DNA from: Monosporascus cannonballus
Taxonomy: Eukaryota; Ascomycota; Sordariomycetes; Xylariales
Assembly (NCBI GenBank): GCA_004154925.1
Contig: QJNS01000028.1
Span: forward strand, 1-64,000
DNA: 64,000 nucleotides
Direction of reading: 5' to 3'
Below the pieces are notes generated by a model that saw nothing but the letters and a program-made list of their open reading frames with translations, made no database searches and had not been told where the DNA came from. A program made the translations under genes and the position numbers. This document shows positions 35,189 through 47,314 of the stretch, in pieces; position 1 is the first letter of the stretch; the number at the start of each line of letters is the position of its first letter.

Positions 35189-38100
35189 CGTTATAAACTT
35201 TTGTTTAATAATACCGTTAGATTCTGAATAATATTTAATATTGTCAAAATATCGATTAGTATTTAGGAAACCCTTATTTAGCAGCTTTAGGTTCGAATTC
35301 GGGAGTTGGAAAAAGAAGTTTAACAACTTAAGGTTACGCCTGCTTAACTTTTTTTCGTTCGTATAAAGCCGAAAAAACCAGAACCCTACGATAAAAAAAG
35401 TAACTCTCAGATTTTCTTAACTTAGGCACAAATTTACTTTCGCTTTTTAAATCTTAATAATTTAGCGGATATAGTCCTAATAATAAAAACATACCTGATA
35501 AAAAATACGGCTAATTAATTTAAACCTATTATGAGAAATTTCCTGGAAATAAAAAAAGTAAATAAAAAGAATTTTACTAATAAGATTTTTTTAACTTATA
35601 TTAATTTCGAAAATAAAATACGCGATAATTTCGACAATCCGGATAAAAAACGATTAACAGTTTAACAACTTTTATAATTCCGACAAAAAGGATTTGCGTC
35701 TAAATATGCCGTAATCTTTAAAAGTTTTACGGTTAAGGCAAAATAAAGAAATAACGAAACCAATGCCCTTATCGACATATTTTATAAAGGATTAAAAAAT
35801 AATATAAAAGATGAAATTATTCGGATCAAATAATTAGTTACTTTGGACCGGTATATTATAAAGATAATTAAAATTAACAATCGACAATTTGAAAAACGAC
35901 AAAAGAAAAAAGAATAATATATCCCGCGTTCGGAATATAAGTTTAATTAAAGGAAAAAAAAAGATATATTTCTTATTTTTTACGGAACGGGGTTAGGACC
36001 TATGGAATTCGGCATTACCTACAAATAAAATCAGAGCCAGATTAAATGCTTTAATTACGATAAAATAGGACATAAGGCTTATAAATACAAAAAATCTAAA
36101 AAGTTACGATAAGATAATTAGATTTTTATACCGGAGGAATAACTTAGGAATAATTAAGAAAACGATAATAAAACTATTAACATAATTTAAGCCAAATACG
36201 TATTAGGTTTTAAATAAAAGATTTAATTAAACCTATCCCGATAAGAGATTTGATAAGAAATACGAAAAGCCAGGAAGTTAATTTAATAAGCATTACGAAC
36301 ATAATAAAAGGTATTATAAGGATAATTATACGAATACCGGGATTAAATAGAAAAACTTTGTCCCGGAATACCTGATCGATATGGCAAAATGCATATTGTG
36401 TACTATCGACGACGAGAATATTCCGATTACGAGAAATAAAAATAATATATTTACATACGAATTACCTATATATATTATAAGGGATTCGATTTTCCAAATC
36501 GAACCGGATATAATAAAAATAACAAATAATAATATTAATAATTTCGAACCATAATCCCAGAAAATATTTAATAGCTGGCCAAAATAAAGAATTAGCTCGA
36601 AAAAAAATAATGCCCGTAAGAAACCCTTTTTTATTATTATAGATAGTATAACTATTAAACGGAAAAAGAATTAATTTAATATATAGTAAAAAAATATTAT
36701 TAAAAAGTTATTACAGACCTTTATTTTTAATTAGTATTTATTATAAATCCTTACGAAAAAAAGGTTATTTAGGAAAAAATACGTTAATTTATAAGAGATT
36801 TTTGGAATAATAACCATAATAACGCATAATGGGATATAATCGTAAACATAAAAAAACAATTTATTCGATAAAAAAACTGTAAGAAAATTAAGAATAATTA
36901 ATACGGTTCGAAAAAACAATATGCCGATAATAACGACAAATATAACAATTTAACGCGTTAAATAAAAAAAATATAAGCAAAGTTCGACCGATTCGAATAA
37001 AAGTTAAAAAAAAATTATTTATAAAACAGCCGTAAAATAACAAAACCTAAAGGAATTAAAGGGAACTTTTAAAAAAGGCTTTAAACGTAATAATAAAAAA
37101 CGTTAATAACCTTACTATTTTGGACATACGAATCGGAACGTACTGGTATACCGTAATGGTAAATTACGGAGCTTTGGGCGGAAATTACATTATACCGGAT
37201 ATAATCAATAAATTTAAATTATTATAGAAATATAAGTTAAAACCTTATATAACGACCAATATCGAAGGTTAGGAATTCGTTTACGATAATAAAAAAATTA
37301 TACGCAAAATTAATTATTTTAAGATTTTTGTTTAAAAATAATATTAAACGGTTAATTTCGATATCGTTTTATTTAAAAATTACGATATAATTTTAGGATT
37401 ACTATGGATATATTAATACGGAATTTTAATTAACGGCGGAATTAACCAAATAAAATTTGTTTTATTCCTTATTAACAAATAAAAAACGAAAAAATTAAGA
37501 TTTTAATATTTGATCGATAATAGCGATAAATACAAATATAAAAATATAATAAATATTTTATTACTTAAAAAAATATAAAAAAAACGGACATTAAAAAATA
37601 TAATATATTATTATTATTATTAAAATAAAATTAAAGTAATTAAATAATAATTTAAAATAATAAGAATAATAGCTTAAAAAATTAAAGGATTTAATTAATA
37701 TGTTATTATAATATTATAGATACGAACAGTTTTTCAAAAAGGAGCTCGATATAAAATTACCGGAACATAACGAATAAAATTACGAAATAATTTTTAAAAA
37801 AGGATTTTCGACGAAATTTTACTTTATTTATAACCTTAACGGAAATAAGTTACGTATTTTTAAAAAATACTTGGAAAATCGGTTATAAAAAAGATAAATT
37901 CGACTTTCGAAATTACTAACAAAATACCTTATTTTTTTGTACTTAAAAAAAATAAAAGATTACGATTTATAATTAACTATTAATAATTAAATAACGTTAT
38001 TATTAAAGATTGAATATTATTATTCTTAATTACGGAAATAAAAAACCGATTTTACGGAACTAAATAATTTATAATATTCGATTTCAAAAATAAATATAAC

Positions 38101-40629
38101 CTTATTAAAATTAAAAAAGGATACGAATAAAAAATAATTTTCGGAACAAAATATAAACTATTTAAATATTTGGTTACATTAATAAGATTTACGAACGTAT
38201 TAGCGATTTTTTAATAGATAGTAAATTACGTATTACGAAAATACCTCGATATTTTCGTCGTTTATTATTTCGATAATATTCTTATTTTTTTAAAAACGGA
38301 AAAAACATATATAAAATATATTTACAAAATTTTTTAAGCTTTATAAAACGCAAAATTACTTATTAACGTAAAAAAAGATTAGTTTTATATATAAAAAGTA
38401 AAATATCTGAAATATATTATTACCTTAGGATATATCAAAATAAACCTTAAAAAATCGTTATAATTATAGAATAATAAACGCCAAATACGGTTAAAAAGGT
38501 ATAGGTATTTTTAGGATTCGTTAATTATTATAGGAAATTTATTCAAATTTTAACAAAATAATTATATTCTTAATAAATCTTATAAAGAAAAAAAAGAATT
38601 TAAATAAACGCCAAATACGGAAAAAATATTTCAAAATATTAAGGATATAATTATTAACGAATTAATATTAATTATGTATAATTTAAACCGCCCTGTTAAA
38701 TTAAAAACCGATATTTCGGATTATGTATTAAACGTAATAATTGGATAACAAAATAATTAAGGCAAAATATACCTTATTATATTTTTTACGTACAAATTAA
38801 AAGGAACCGAACTTAATTACAGCATTTCAGATAAAAGATTTATAGCTATTATTATGGCATTTCGGAAGTTCAGATATTCCCTAAAGGGAAACTTATACCA
38901 GGTTAAGGTTTATACGGATTATTAAAATTTTACCTGATTTACTATAACTAAAAAACTTATAAAATAATAATTTCGTTATATAGAAAAATTAACGAATTTC
39001 GATTTTGTTATTATTTATAAGAAAATATTAAAAAATAATAAAGTAAATACCTTAAGTAAATAACCAAACTTTAAAAAAATTAATTAAAATTAACTATATA
39101 ATCTTTAATACTATTACAGAAAAATATTTACGCTTACGACAAATTATAATAATTCGGGTAATATTTTTCGATATATATTAAAAAATCCAGCAATATAACA
39201 ATAATTTTCCAAAAAATTAAAAAATAAACAAAATATAAATTCCAAAAAAATACCAGAAAGATTTAATATAAAAAATATATAAATATTACTTACATAAATA
39301 CCTAGGGATTTATAAAACCCTAAAAAAATTTTAACGCATATATATTTTTCCCAAAATAAAATTAATAATATAAAAAATTATATGGCAATATGATATTTGC
39401 GCCAGAATAAAGGTTTAACGACATAAGCTATACGGAAAATTATAATTATTATTAGTTATAAAACGATTATAATATTTAATTATATTCGATTTTATTATTA
39501 AATTTTTTATATCAAAAAACTTAATTACGAAAATATATTATAACAGTATTTTCATAATTATTAATCAATTTACGAAATTTTCCTATTTTTTACCATATTA
39601 TAAAAACATAAATGCCGAACAAATGGTATATATTTTTTTTAAATGTATCTTTAATATATATAAATTACTAATAAAAATTATTTCGAATAAAAGATCGATA
39701 TTTATATTTAAATTTTAATAAAGCCTTATAACATAAATCGGCCTAAATCATAAGTTATTTAAAGTTTTTAAACCTTAAACGGATAAATAAATAAAACGAA
39801 TAAATTAAACTTTAAAAACTTATTTACGATATTATATTAATTATAAATAAAATAATTAAGTTAAAAAATTACCTATTACCTAATTGGTTTATAATACCAG
39901 TTATTACGAAAATATCAAGATAATATCCGCAAACGCAAATTTTAATTTTATTTTAAAAATTTACAAAAAAGTACGCAACAATAGCCGAATTAATATTAAA
40001 GTAATTTTTGCGTCGGAATAATTGCAATAATTATATTAAAAAATAAAAACAAAATTAAAATTCGTACGAAATTAAATAAGCAAATATTATAACCAAAAAA
40101 AGTTAAAAAAATTAACTTTCGAAAAAGGGGAAATAGTTTACCTAGTTACTAAAAATATTCAAACAAAACGACCTAACAAAAAACTCGATTTTAAATATAT
40201 TAATCTATACAAAATCGCCAAGAAAATCGCAAAAAATAACTATTAATTAGAACTTTTACCAAAGGTTAAATTCTATCTAATTTTTGTATATTTCCTTATT
40301 CGAGTTAATAACAAATACGATTAAGGTGCATACGGTATAAGACAATATGGAAATAAAAGACAAATAAATATACGAAATGAAAAAAATCCTTAACATACGA
40401 AAACAAAACGGACTTACTTAATATCTAATTAAATAAAAAAAACACTTAAATTCCGAAAATACCTAAAAATCTGCTAAAAACCTTATTGGCATTTAACGCC
40501 TATTAAAAAGTTTTTATTAATAACAATAAGCGCATTTAAATTAATAATCAACTAATTAATAATTGGAATATCGGGCCAGTTAGCCGTAACCTATATTAAT
40601 AAAACGGCCGTAACGGCGGCCTTTAGTTA

Positions 40630-40959
40630 TTATTATTCTTTTTCTAAACGTTCGAATTCTTCTATCGCCTCCATATCTTAAATACCTCGACGAAGTATTT
40701 CCATACCGCAATAACGAAATAACCGCCTTTATTTCTGCAGGCGATCCAATTTATTGGTAACGGCCCGTAACGTTTTACGAACTTATTTTTTTTTACGTTC
40801 CAAACGATCCTTTTCGTTAAGCAATTTCTAATACTTAATTTCCGAAAGCCCAAAAACGTTATAAGGGCTATTATAATGGATATATCGCGTACATTTCAAA
40901 AATCTTCGAACGATCTTATATTTTATATTTTCTTTTTCGCAATAAAAATAAGAAGGCAT
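40630..40959 (-). pseudogene. Antisense coiled-coil-type ORF at the 3' end of element B
   Basis: Reads on the minus strand from an ATG at 40,959, towards pol, with a few RIP stops. Readable parts include VRRFLKCTRYIHYNSPYNVF, LLNEKDRLERKKK, VRKTLRAVTNKLDRLQK, RRLFRYCGMEILRRGI and DMEAIEEFERLEKE. The heptad-like charged pattern suggests a coiled coil. It aligns by eye with the antisense ORF of element A. Function unknown. Confidence 0.5.
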
Positions 40960-41139
40960 TTTGAAATTAAAACGTTTAATGCGTTTTAAAAAAAAATTAA
41001 AACATTAATACGCTTACGAAAATAAGATTTTTCAATACGATCCGATATAATAAATATAAAGGAAAAAAAGTTATTTACCAAAATTAATAAACAAATAATT
41101 TAATCTTTAAAAACAAAAATCCTGGAAAAGAAAAGATCG

Positions 41140-41534
41140 TATTATGACCTAACGGTCTTGGCTTTTTCCCGGACGGTTAAAACTATAAGAGGAACGGGTT
41201 CCACCTTAGCCAAAACGTTACGTAATTAACTTAAAGATCTTAAAGCGCCAAATACCTTAAGCCCCTTAAGCTAGCAGAAAGGCTTAAAGGATTTAAAGGT
41301 CTTAAGGGTTTAAGCCGCTTAAGCATTTTAAGCCAAAACAAAAATATATACGCTTATTATTTTCATAATCTAGATAGCTTTAGCTTGCAATATAATATCG
41401 TTACCCAAAACGCCCTTAATATTACGAAACGTGATACATTACTGTATTTATTGCTCAGATTCCCACGATACTCCTGCCAACATAAACCCGTCGACTTAAG
41501 GTTTAATGGTTGGTTAAACCGCCTAGCCGTCACA
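41140..41534 (+). repeat. 3' LTR of element B
   Basis: 395 bp, starting TATTATGACCTAACGGTC, preceded by the purine tract GGAAAAGAAAAGATCG and followed by the ATTAG duplication. Confidence 0.92.
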
Positions 41535-44500
41535 ATTAGGCCTTAAACAAAAGGTTTAATAAGGATTATTACGATAAGAAATTTGACGAAAAATGCGAAA
41601 AGTTAAAAAACTGGTTTAATAAATAACGCGAATATAATAAGAGGTATTATAAGGATAATTATGCGAATATTAAAACTAGATAAAGGAAATTTATTCCGGA
41701 ATTTCCGATCGATACGGTAAAATATATGCTATATATTGTCGACGACGAGAATATCCCGATTACGAGAAATGGAAATAATATATTTACGTATAAATTACCC
41801 GAATATATTATGAAGGATTTGATTTTTTAAACCGTACCCGGTATAACAAAAATAATAAGTAATAATATTAATAATTTCGAATTATAGCCCCAGAAAAGAT
41901 TTAATAATTGGCCGAAACAAAGAGTTAACCCGAAAAAAAATAATGCCCGTAAGAAAACCCTTTTTGTTATTATAAATGATATAATTATTAAACGGAAAAA
42001 GAGTTAATTTAGCGTACGGTAAAAAAGTATTATTAAAAAGTTATTACGGACTTTTATTTTTATTTGGTATTTATTACAGATCTTTATAAAAAAGGTTATT
42101 AAAAAAATACGTTAATTTATAGGAGATTTTTAAAACGATAACCAGAATAACGTATAATAGGATGTAATCGTAAGTATAAGAAAATAATTTATTCGATAAG
42201 GAAAAAAATTATAAAAGAATTAAAAATAATTAATACGGTTTAAAGAAATAATATACCGATAATAATAACGGATATAGCAGCTTAACGCGTTAAACGAAGA
42301 AATATAAGTAAGGCTTAATAAATTTAAATAGGAGTTAAAAGAAAAAGGTTATTTATAAGAAAGCCGTAAGATAACGAAACTTAAAAAAATTAAAAGGAAT
42401 TCCCAAAAAAGGTTTTAAATGCGACAATAAGAAACGTTAACGACCTTATTATTTTGGAAATACGAATTGGAACGTATTAGTATATCGTAATGGTGGACTG
42501 CGGAATTTTGGGCGGAAATTACATTATACCGGATGTGATTAATAAATTTAAATTATTATAGAAATATAAATTAGAACTTTATATAATGACGAATGCCGAA
42601 GGTTAGGAATTCGTTTACGATAACGGAAAAATTATACGCGAAATTAAGTATTTCGAGATTTTTATTTAAGGATTATATTAAACGGTTAATTTCGATATTG
42701 TTTCATTCGAGAATTACGATATGATTTTAGGATTATTATGGATACGTTAGTACGGAATTTTAATTAATAACGGAATTAATTAAATAAAATTTGCCTTATA
42801 CTTTATTAGTAAATAAAAAAAGAAAAAATTGAGATTTTAATATTCGATCGATAATAATAACGAATACAAGTATAAGGATACGATAAATATTGTATTATTT
42901 AAAGGAATAAAATATAAAAAAAACAGATATTAAAGAAAAATACGACGTATTATTGTTATTATTAAAGCGAAATTAAGGTAATTAAATAACGATCTAGAAT
43001 AATAATAATTTAAGGAATTAGAAGATTTAATTAATGTATTATTATAATATTATAAATATAAGTAACTTTTTAAAAAGGAATTTGATACGAAATTATTAAA
43101 ATATAACGAATAAAATTATGAAATAATTTTAAAAAAAGGTTTTTGACAAAGTTTTACCTTATTTATAACCTTAATAAAAACAAATTACGTACTTTCAGAA
43201 AATATTTGGAAGATCGGTTATAAAAAGGATAAATTTGATTTTCGAAATTACCAATAAAATACCTAATATTTTTCATATTTAAAAAAATAGGAAATTATAA
43301 TTTGTGGTTAATTATCGATAATTAAATGATATTACTATTAAAGATTAAATATTATTATTTTTAATTATGGAAATAAAAACCTAATTTTATAAAATTAAAT
43401 AATTTATAGTATTTAATTTTAAAAAATAGATATAACTTTATTAGGGTTAAAAAAAGATACGAATAAAAAATAACCTTTAGAACGAAATACGGATTATTTA
43501 AGTATTTGGTTATATTAATGGGACTTACGAACGTATTAATAATTTTTTAATAAATGGTTAATTACGTATTATAAGAATACCTTGATATTTTTGTCGTTTG
43601 CTATTTCGACGACATTCTTATTTTCTTAAAAACGGAAAAAGTATACGTAAAATACGTTTATAAGGTTTTTTAAGTTTTATAAAACGTAAAATTATTTGTT
43701 AACGTAAAAAAAGTTAATTCTATATATAGAAAATAAAATATTTAGGATATATTATTATCTTAAAACATATTAAAATAAATTTTAAGAAAATTATTATAAT
43801 TATAAAATAGTAAACGTTAATAATAATTAAGGAAGTATAGGTATTTTTTAAATTTGTAAATTATTATAGGAAATTTATTCGAAATTTTAATAAGATAATT
43901 ATATTTTTAATAAATTTTATAAAAAAAGAAAAAAGTTTAAATAGACGTTAAATACGGAAAAGGTATTTTAAAATATTAAGAATATAATTATTAATAAGTT
44001 AATATTAATTATGTATAATTTAAATTACCCTGTTAAATTAAAAACCAATATTTCGGATTACGTATTAAACGTAATAATCGGATAACGAAATAATTAAGGC
44101 AAATTGCATCTTATTGCATTTTTTTCGTATAAGTTAAAAGGAACCGAATTTAATTACGGTATTCCAGATAAGGAATTTATGGTTATTATTATGGTATTTC
44201 GGGAGTTTAGGTATTTTCTAAAAGGAAACTTGTATTAGATTAAGATTTATACGGATTATTAAAATTTTACCCGATTTATTATAATTAAAAAACTTATAGG
44301 ACGATAATTAAAATATGTAAAAGAATTGGCGAATTTCGATTTCGTTATTATCTATAAGAAAAAATTAAAAAATAGTAAAATAAATACTTTAAGTAGGCGA
44401 CCAAATTTTGAAGAAAAATTGGTTAAAGTTAGCTATATAACTTTTCATATTATTATAAAAAGATATTTACGCGTACGATAAATTGCGACGATTCGGGCAA

Positions 44501-45959
44501 TATCTTTCGATATATATTAAAGAATTTAGCAGTATAATACCGGTTTTTCAAAAAACCCAAAAAAAATAAAATATAAGTCCTAAAGAAATATTAGAAAATT
44601 TTAATATAAAAAATATACGAATATTAGTTATATGAATATCTAAGGATTTATAAAACCTTAAAGTAATTTTAACGTATATATTTTTTTAAAAAATAAAAAT
44701 AACAGTATAAAAAATTATACGGTAATATAATATTTGCGTTAAAGTAAAGATTTGATAGTATAAGTTATACGGAAAATTATAATTATTATCAGTTATAAAG
44801 CAATTATGATATTTAATTATATTCGATTTTATTATTAAGCTTTTTATATTAAATAATTTAATTATAAGAATATATTATGATAATATTTTCGTAATCCTTA
44901 ACCGATTTATAAAATTATTTTAATTTTTATTATATTATAAAGATATAAATGCCGAATAATTGGTATATATTTTTTTCCAATATATTTTTAACATATATAG
45001 ATTATTAATAAAAATTATATCAGATAAAGGATCCATATTTGCATTTAGGTTTTTGCAGGACCTAATAATATAGATTAGCTTAAATTATAAGTTATTTAAC
45101 GTATTTAAACCATAGATAAATAAATAGATAAAATGAACAAATTAAACCTTAAAAATTTATTTACGATATTATATTAATTACGAATAAAATAATTAGGTTA
45201 AGAAATTATTAATTGTATAATTAATTTATAATATCAGTTATTACGAAAATATTAAAATAATACCCATAAACGCAAATTTTGGTTTTATTTCCAAAATTTA
45301 TAGGAAACGCGCGATAACGGTTTAATTAATATTAAAACAATCATTACATTAAAATAATTACGATAGTTATACCAAAAGATAAAGATAAAACTGGAATTCA
45401 TACGAAATTAAATAAATAAATATTATAATTAAAAAAATTAAAAAGATTAATTTTTTAAAAAAAGGGGAAATAGTTTTTTTATTACAAAAAACATTTAAAC
45501 AAAACGATTTAGCAAAAAATTCCATTTTAAATATATCGGTCTATATAAAATTACTAAAAAAATCTCAGAAAATAATTATTAATTGGAATTTCCACCAAAA
45601 GTTAAATTTTATTTAATTTTTTACGTTTCCTTATTCGAATTAGCAGCAGATATAATTAAAGTGTATACGGCATAAGACGATATGGAAATGGAAGACGAAT
45701 AAGCATACGAAATGGAAAAGATATTCGATATGTAGAAATAAAACTGATTTATTAAGTATTTGATCAAATGGAAAAAGCACTTAAACTCCGAGAATATCTG
45801 GGAACCCGCCAAAAACCTTATTAGCGCCTAACGCCTGTTGAAGAATTTTCATTAATAACGACGGAATTACCAAGAAAAACCTCCTAATTAAGGTTATTAG
45901 GAATAAATTAGTTAAGGGAAACAAAGGATAATACGGAAAGCGGAACTTTGGCCTCTATA

Positions 45960-46468
45960 CGTTCCTGCTTATCTAACTTATCCATTGATTAAAGTCCGTA
46001 ATTGATAATTTTGATTTTTTTGGCGTAAAAAAATTTTTTTTGACGACGAAAACGAAAAAGACGATTAATGGTTTTATCGATATTACGTTATTTGTATATT
46101 AAATCTTTTTTTAATTCTTGCTGAAGGTATAAAAGCGTTTTTTTAACAATAGCTTTTTTACGATTTAAACGATTTTTTTCCTTTTTAATACGACGTAAAG
46201 AATCGATTGGGACGCCAGAATTATCGTAACGACGACGGTTTTTAATATATTTGTTATAACGACGAATTTTTTTAATTATTTGATATTTTGTACCATTTTC
46301 GAAATAAGGCGTGTACGGCATAATTTCAAAACTAAGTTTGATAATATAAGCAACTAGGGAATCTAGGTTTTTTTTCTGATTGGAACGACTGTAAAGTTTG
46401 CGGTTAGTAATACGACCTGCCATAATAAAGGAAAATGATTTACCAGGAAGGAAAATCTTTAAGGGCAA
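45960..46468 (-). pseudogene. Antisense coiled-coil-type ORF at the 3' end of element A
   Basis: A 126-codon open frame (46,468-46,088) continues after one stop to about 45,960. The likely start is MAGRI at 46,423. Parts that align with element B: IIKKIRRYNKYIKNRRRYDN, IKKEKNRLNRKKAIVKKTL, then after the stop INRLFRFRRQKKFF and SMDKLDKQERIEA. It lies between the chromodomain end of pol and the 3' LTR, on the opposite strand. Basic and charged, with no known domain. It is much more open than neighbouring RIP-mutated DNA. Confidence 0.5.
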
Positions 46469-46491
46469 AGATCTTAGGAGAGGGGAAATCG

Positions 46492-46861
46492 TATTACGAC
46501 TTAACTTAAGATCGGCTACGAAAACGGTCGGATTTACAAAAAAGAGTTACGTAATTTGGATTTTTTTTGGTATTAAGATTTAAATAAATCTATACAGAAT
46601 TAACCGAATCTAATGGTATTAGATCTTTGATAACGTCAAAATCCAATAAAGATTTAATTAATTTATGAAGATATATACGTTTATTATTTTCATAATTTAG
46701 ATAATTTCAGTTTGCAATAATATTTCGTTACCTAAGGTACTTTTGGCATTACGAAACGTGATACGTTATTGTATTTATTGCTTAGATTCCCACGATATTC
46801 CTGCTAACATAAACCCGTCGACTTAAGGTTTAATAGTTGGTTAAACCGCCTAGCCGTCACA
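46492..46861 (+). repeat. 3' LTR of element A
   Basis: 370 bp, starting TATTACGACTTAACTTAAG and ending GCCGTCACA. A purine-rich tract (AGGAGAGGGGAAATCG) directly before it fits the polypurine primer. Confidence 0.92.
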
Positions 46862-46979
46862 AAAAAGGCAACGCAAATCTAAATAGCCTAAATAGCTTTA
46901 TTTTATCAAGAAATACGTTATTGCGTTGTTAAAAGGTTTTGAAATATGTAGGTAATTATTAATTTGTGTATATTTTGGC

Positions 46980-47019
46980 TATGCATTGCTAGGGCTATGC
47001 ATTAGGTGGTGTCCGAGGT
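46980..47019 (-). repeat. Right terminal inverted repeat of the split Fot1-like element
   Basis: Reverse complement of 31,722-31,761 with no mismatch over 40 bp, followed by the TA target site. Confidence 0.95.
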
Positions 47020-47021
47020 TA

Positions 47022-47314
47022 ATAGGGAGCTTGGCAAAGCTCCACTTCTGAGCCCTATAGGGGGGCTAGAGGCCCCCATATAGCGCTTGGCGAGCTTCCT
47101 CTCTTCTTCTCTTCAAAGCTGGTGCAGAGCCAGAAATGAGGGCTTTTAGAGTACAACAGTAATGGTTTCCAATTTTACATAAGCTATCAAGTAAAGTATG
47201 CACATCGCTTCATCTGGCTCCCAGGCGGTATCCAAAGTACTTGCTAAAAAACGAGCCTCTTTGACATTACCCTAATAAATCCAGATACCGTGGGCTTAGA
47301 TAGTCTTCGTTTAC
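47022..47314. other. Spacer between transposon and P450, with a G/C hairpin
   Basis: Non-coding downstream flank of the P450 gene. At about 47,059-47,085 CTATAGGGGGG and GCCCCCATATAG form a hairpin around a short loop. A similar G6/C5 hairpin occurs at about 51,548-51,567. Confidence 0.45.

Larger units (their letters stand above)
34794..41534 (+). mobile_element. Ty3/Gypsy chromovirus-like retrotransposon B, nested in A
   Basis: LTRs of exactly 395 bp at 34,794-35,188 and 41,140-41,534; ATTAG duplicated on both sides (34,789-34,793; 41,535-41,539). Total 6,741 bp. The order of remains fits Gypsy: gag about 35.3-36.5 kb; protease around 37,120-37,420 (NYGALGGNYI, for D-S-G-A, and a later IILGLLW); reverse transcriptase around 38,240-38,330 (KYLDIFVVYYFDNILIFLKT); RNase H at 38,700-39,060; integrase core at 39,540-39,720 (NRFTKFSYFLPYYKNINAEQ); chromodomain-like tail at 40,370-40,510. 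Asp-to-Asn and Cys-to-Tyr changes are typical of RIP. Confidence 0.93.
33404..46861 (+). mobile_element. Ty3/Gypsy chromovirus-like retrotransposon A, RIP-mutated, interrupted by element B
   Basis: Two LTRs of exactly 370 bp (33,404-33,773 and 46,492-46,861) and AAAAA on both outer sides (33,399-33,403; 46,862-46,866). The internal region runs 33,774-34,793 and resumes at 41,540, so A without B is about 6.7 kb. Gag-like frames occur at 34,067-34,249. Aspartic protease remains at about 42,480, reverse transcriptase at about 43,580-43,640 (YLDIFVV...FDDILIFLKTEK-type), RNase H near 44,230-44,400, and a chromodomain-like end at about 45,700-45,830 (EMEKIF, YLIKWKKHLNSENIWEPAKNL) follow in order. 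All are full of stops. Confidence 0.92.
31722..47019 (+). mobile_element. Fot1/pogo-like DNA transposon, split by nested Gypsy elements
   Basis: A perfect 40-bp inverted repeat bounds it (31,722-31,761 and 46,980-47,019), beginning ACCTCGGACACCACC. TA lies on both outer sides (31,720-31,721; 47,020-47,021). Removing Gypsy element A and one AAAAA duplication leaves 31,722-33,403 plus 46,867-47,019, in total 1,835 bp, a normal Fot1-type length. The terminal repeats are intact and the transposase is only moderately mutated. Confidence 0.92.
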
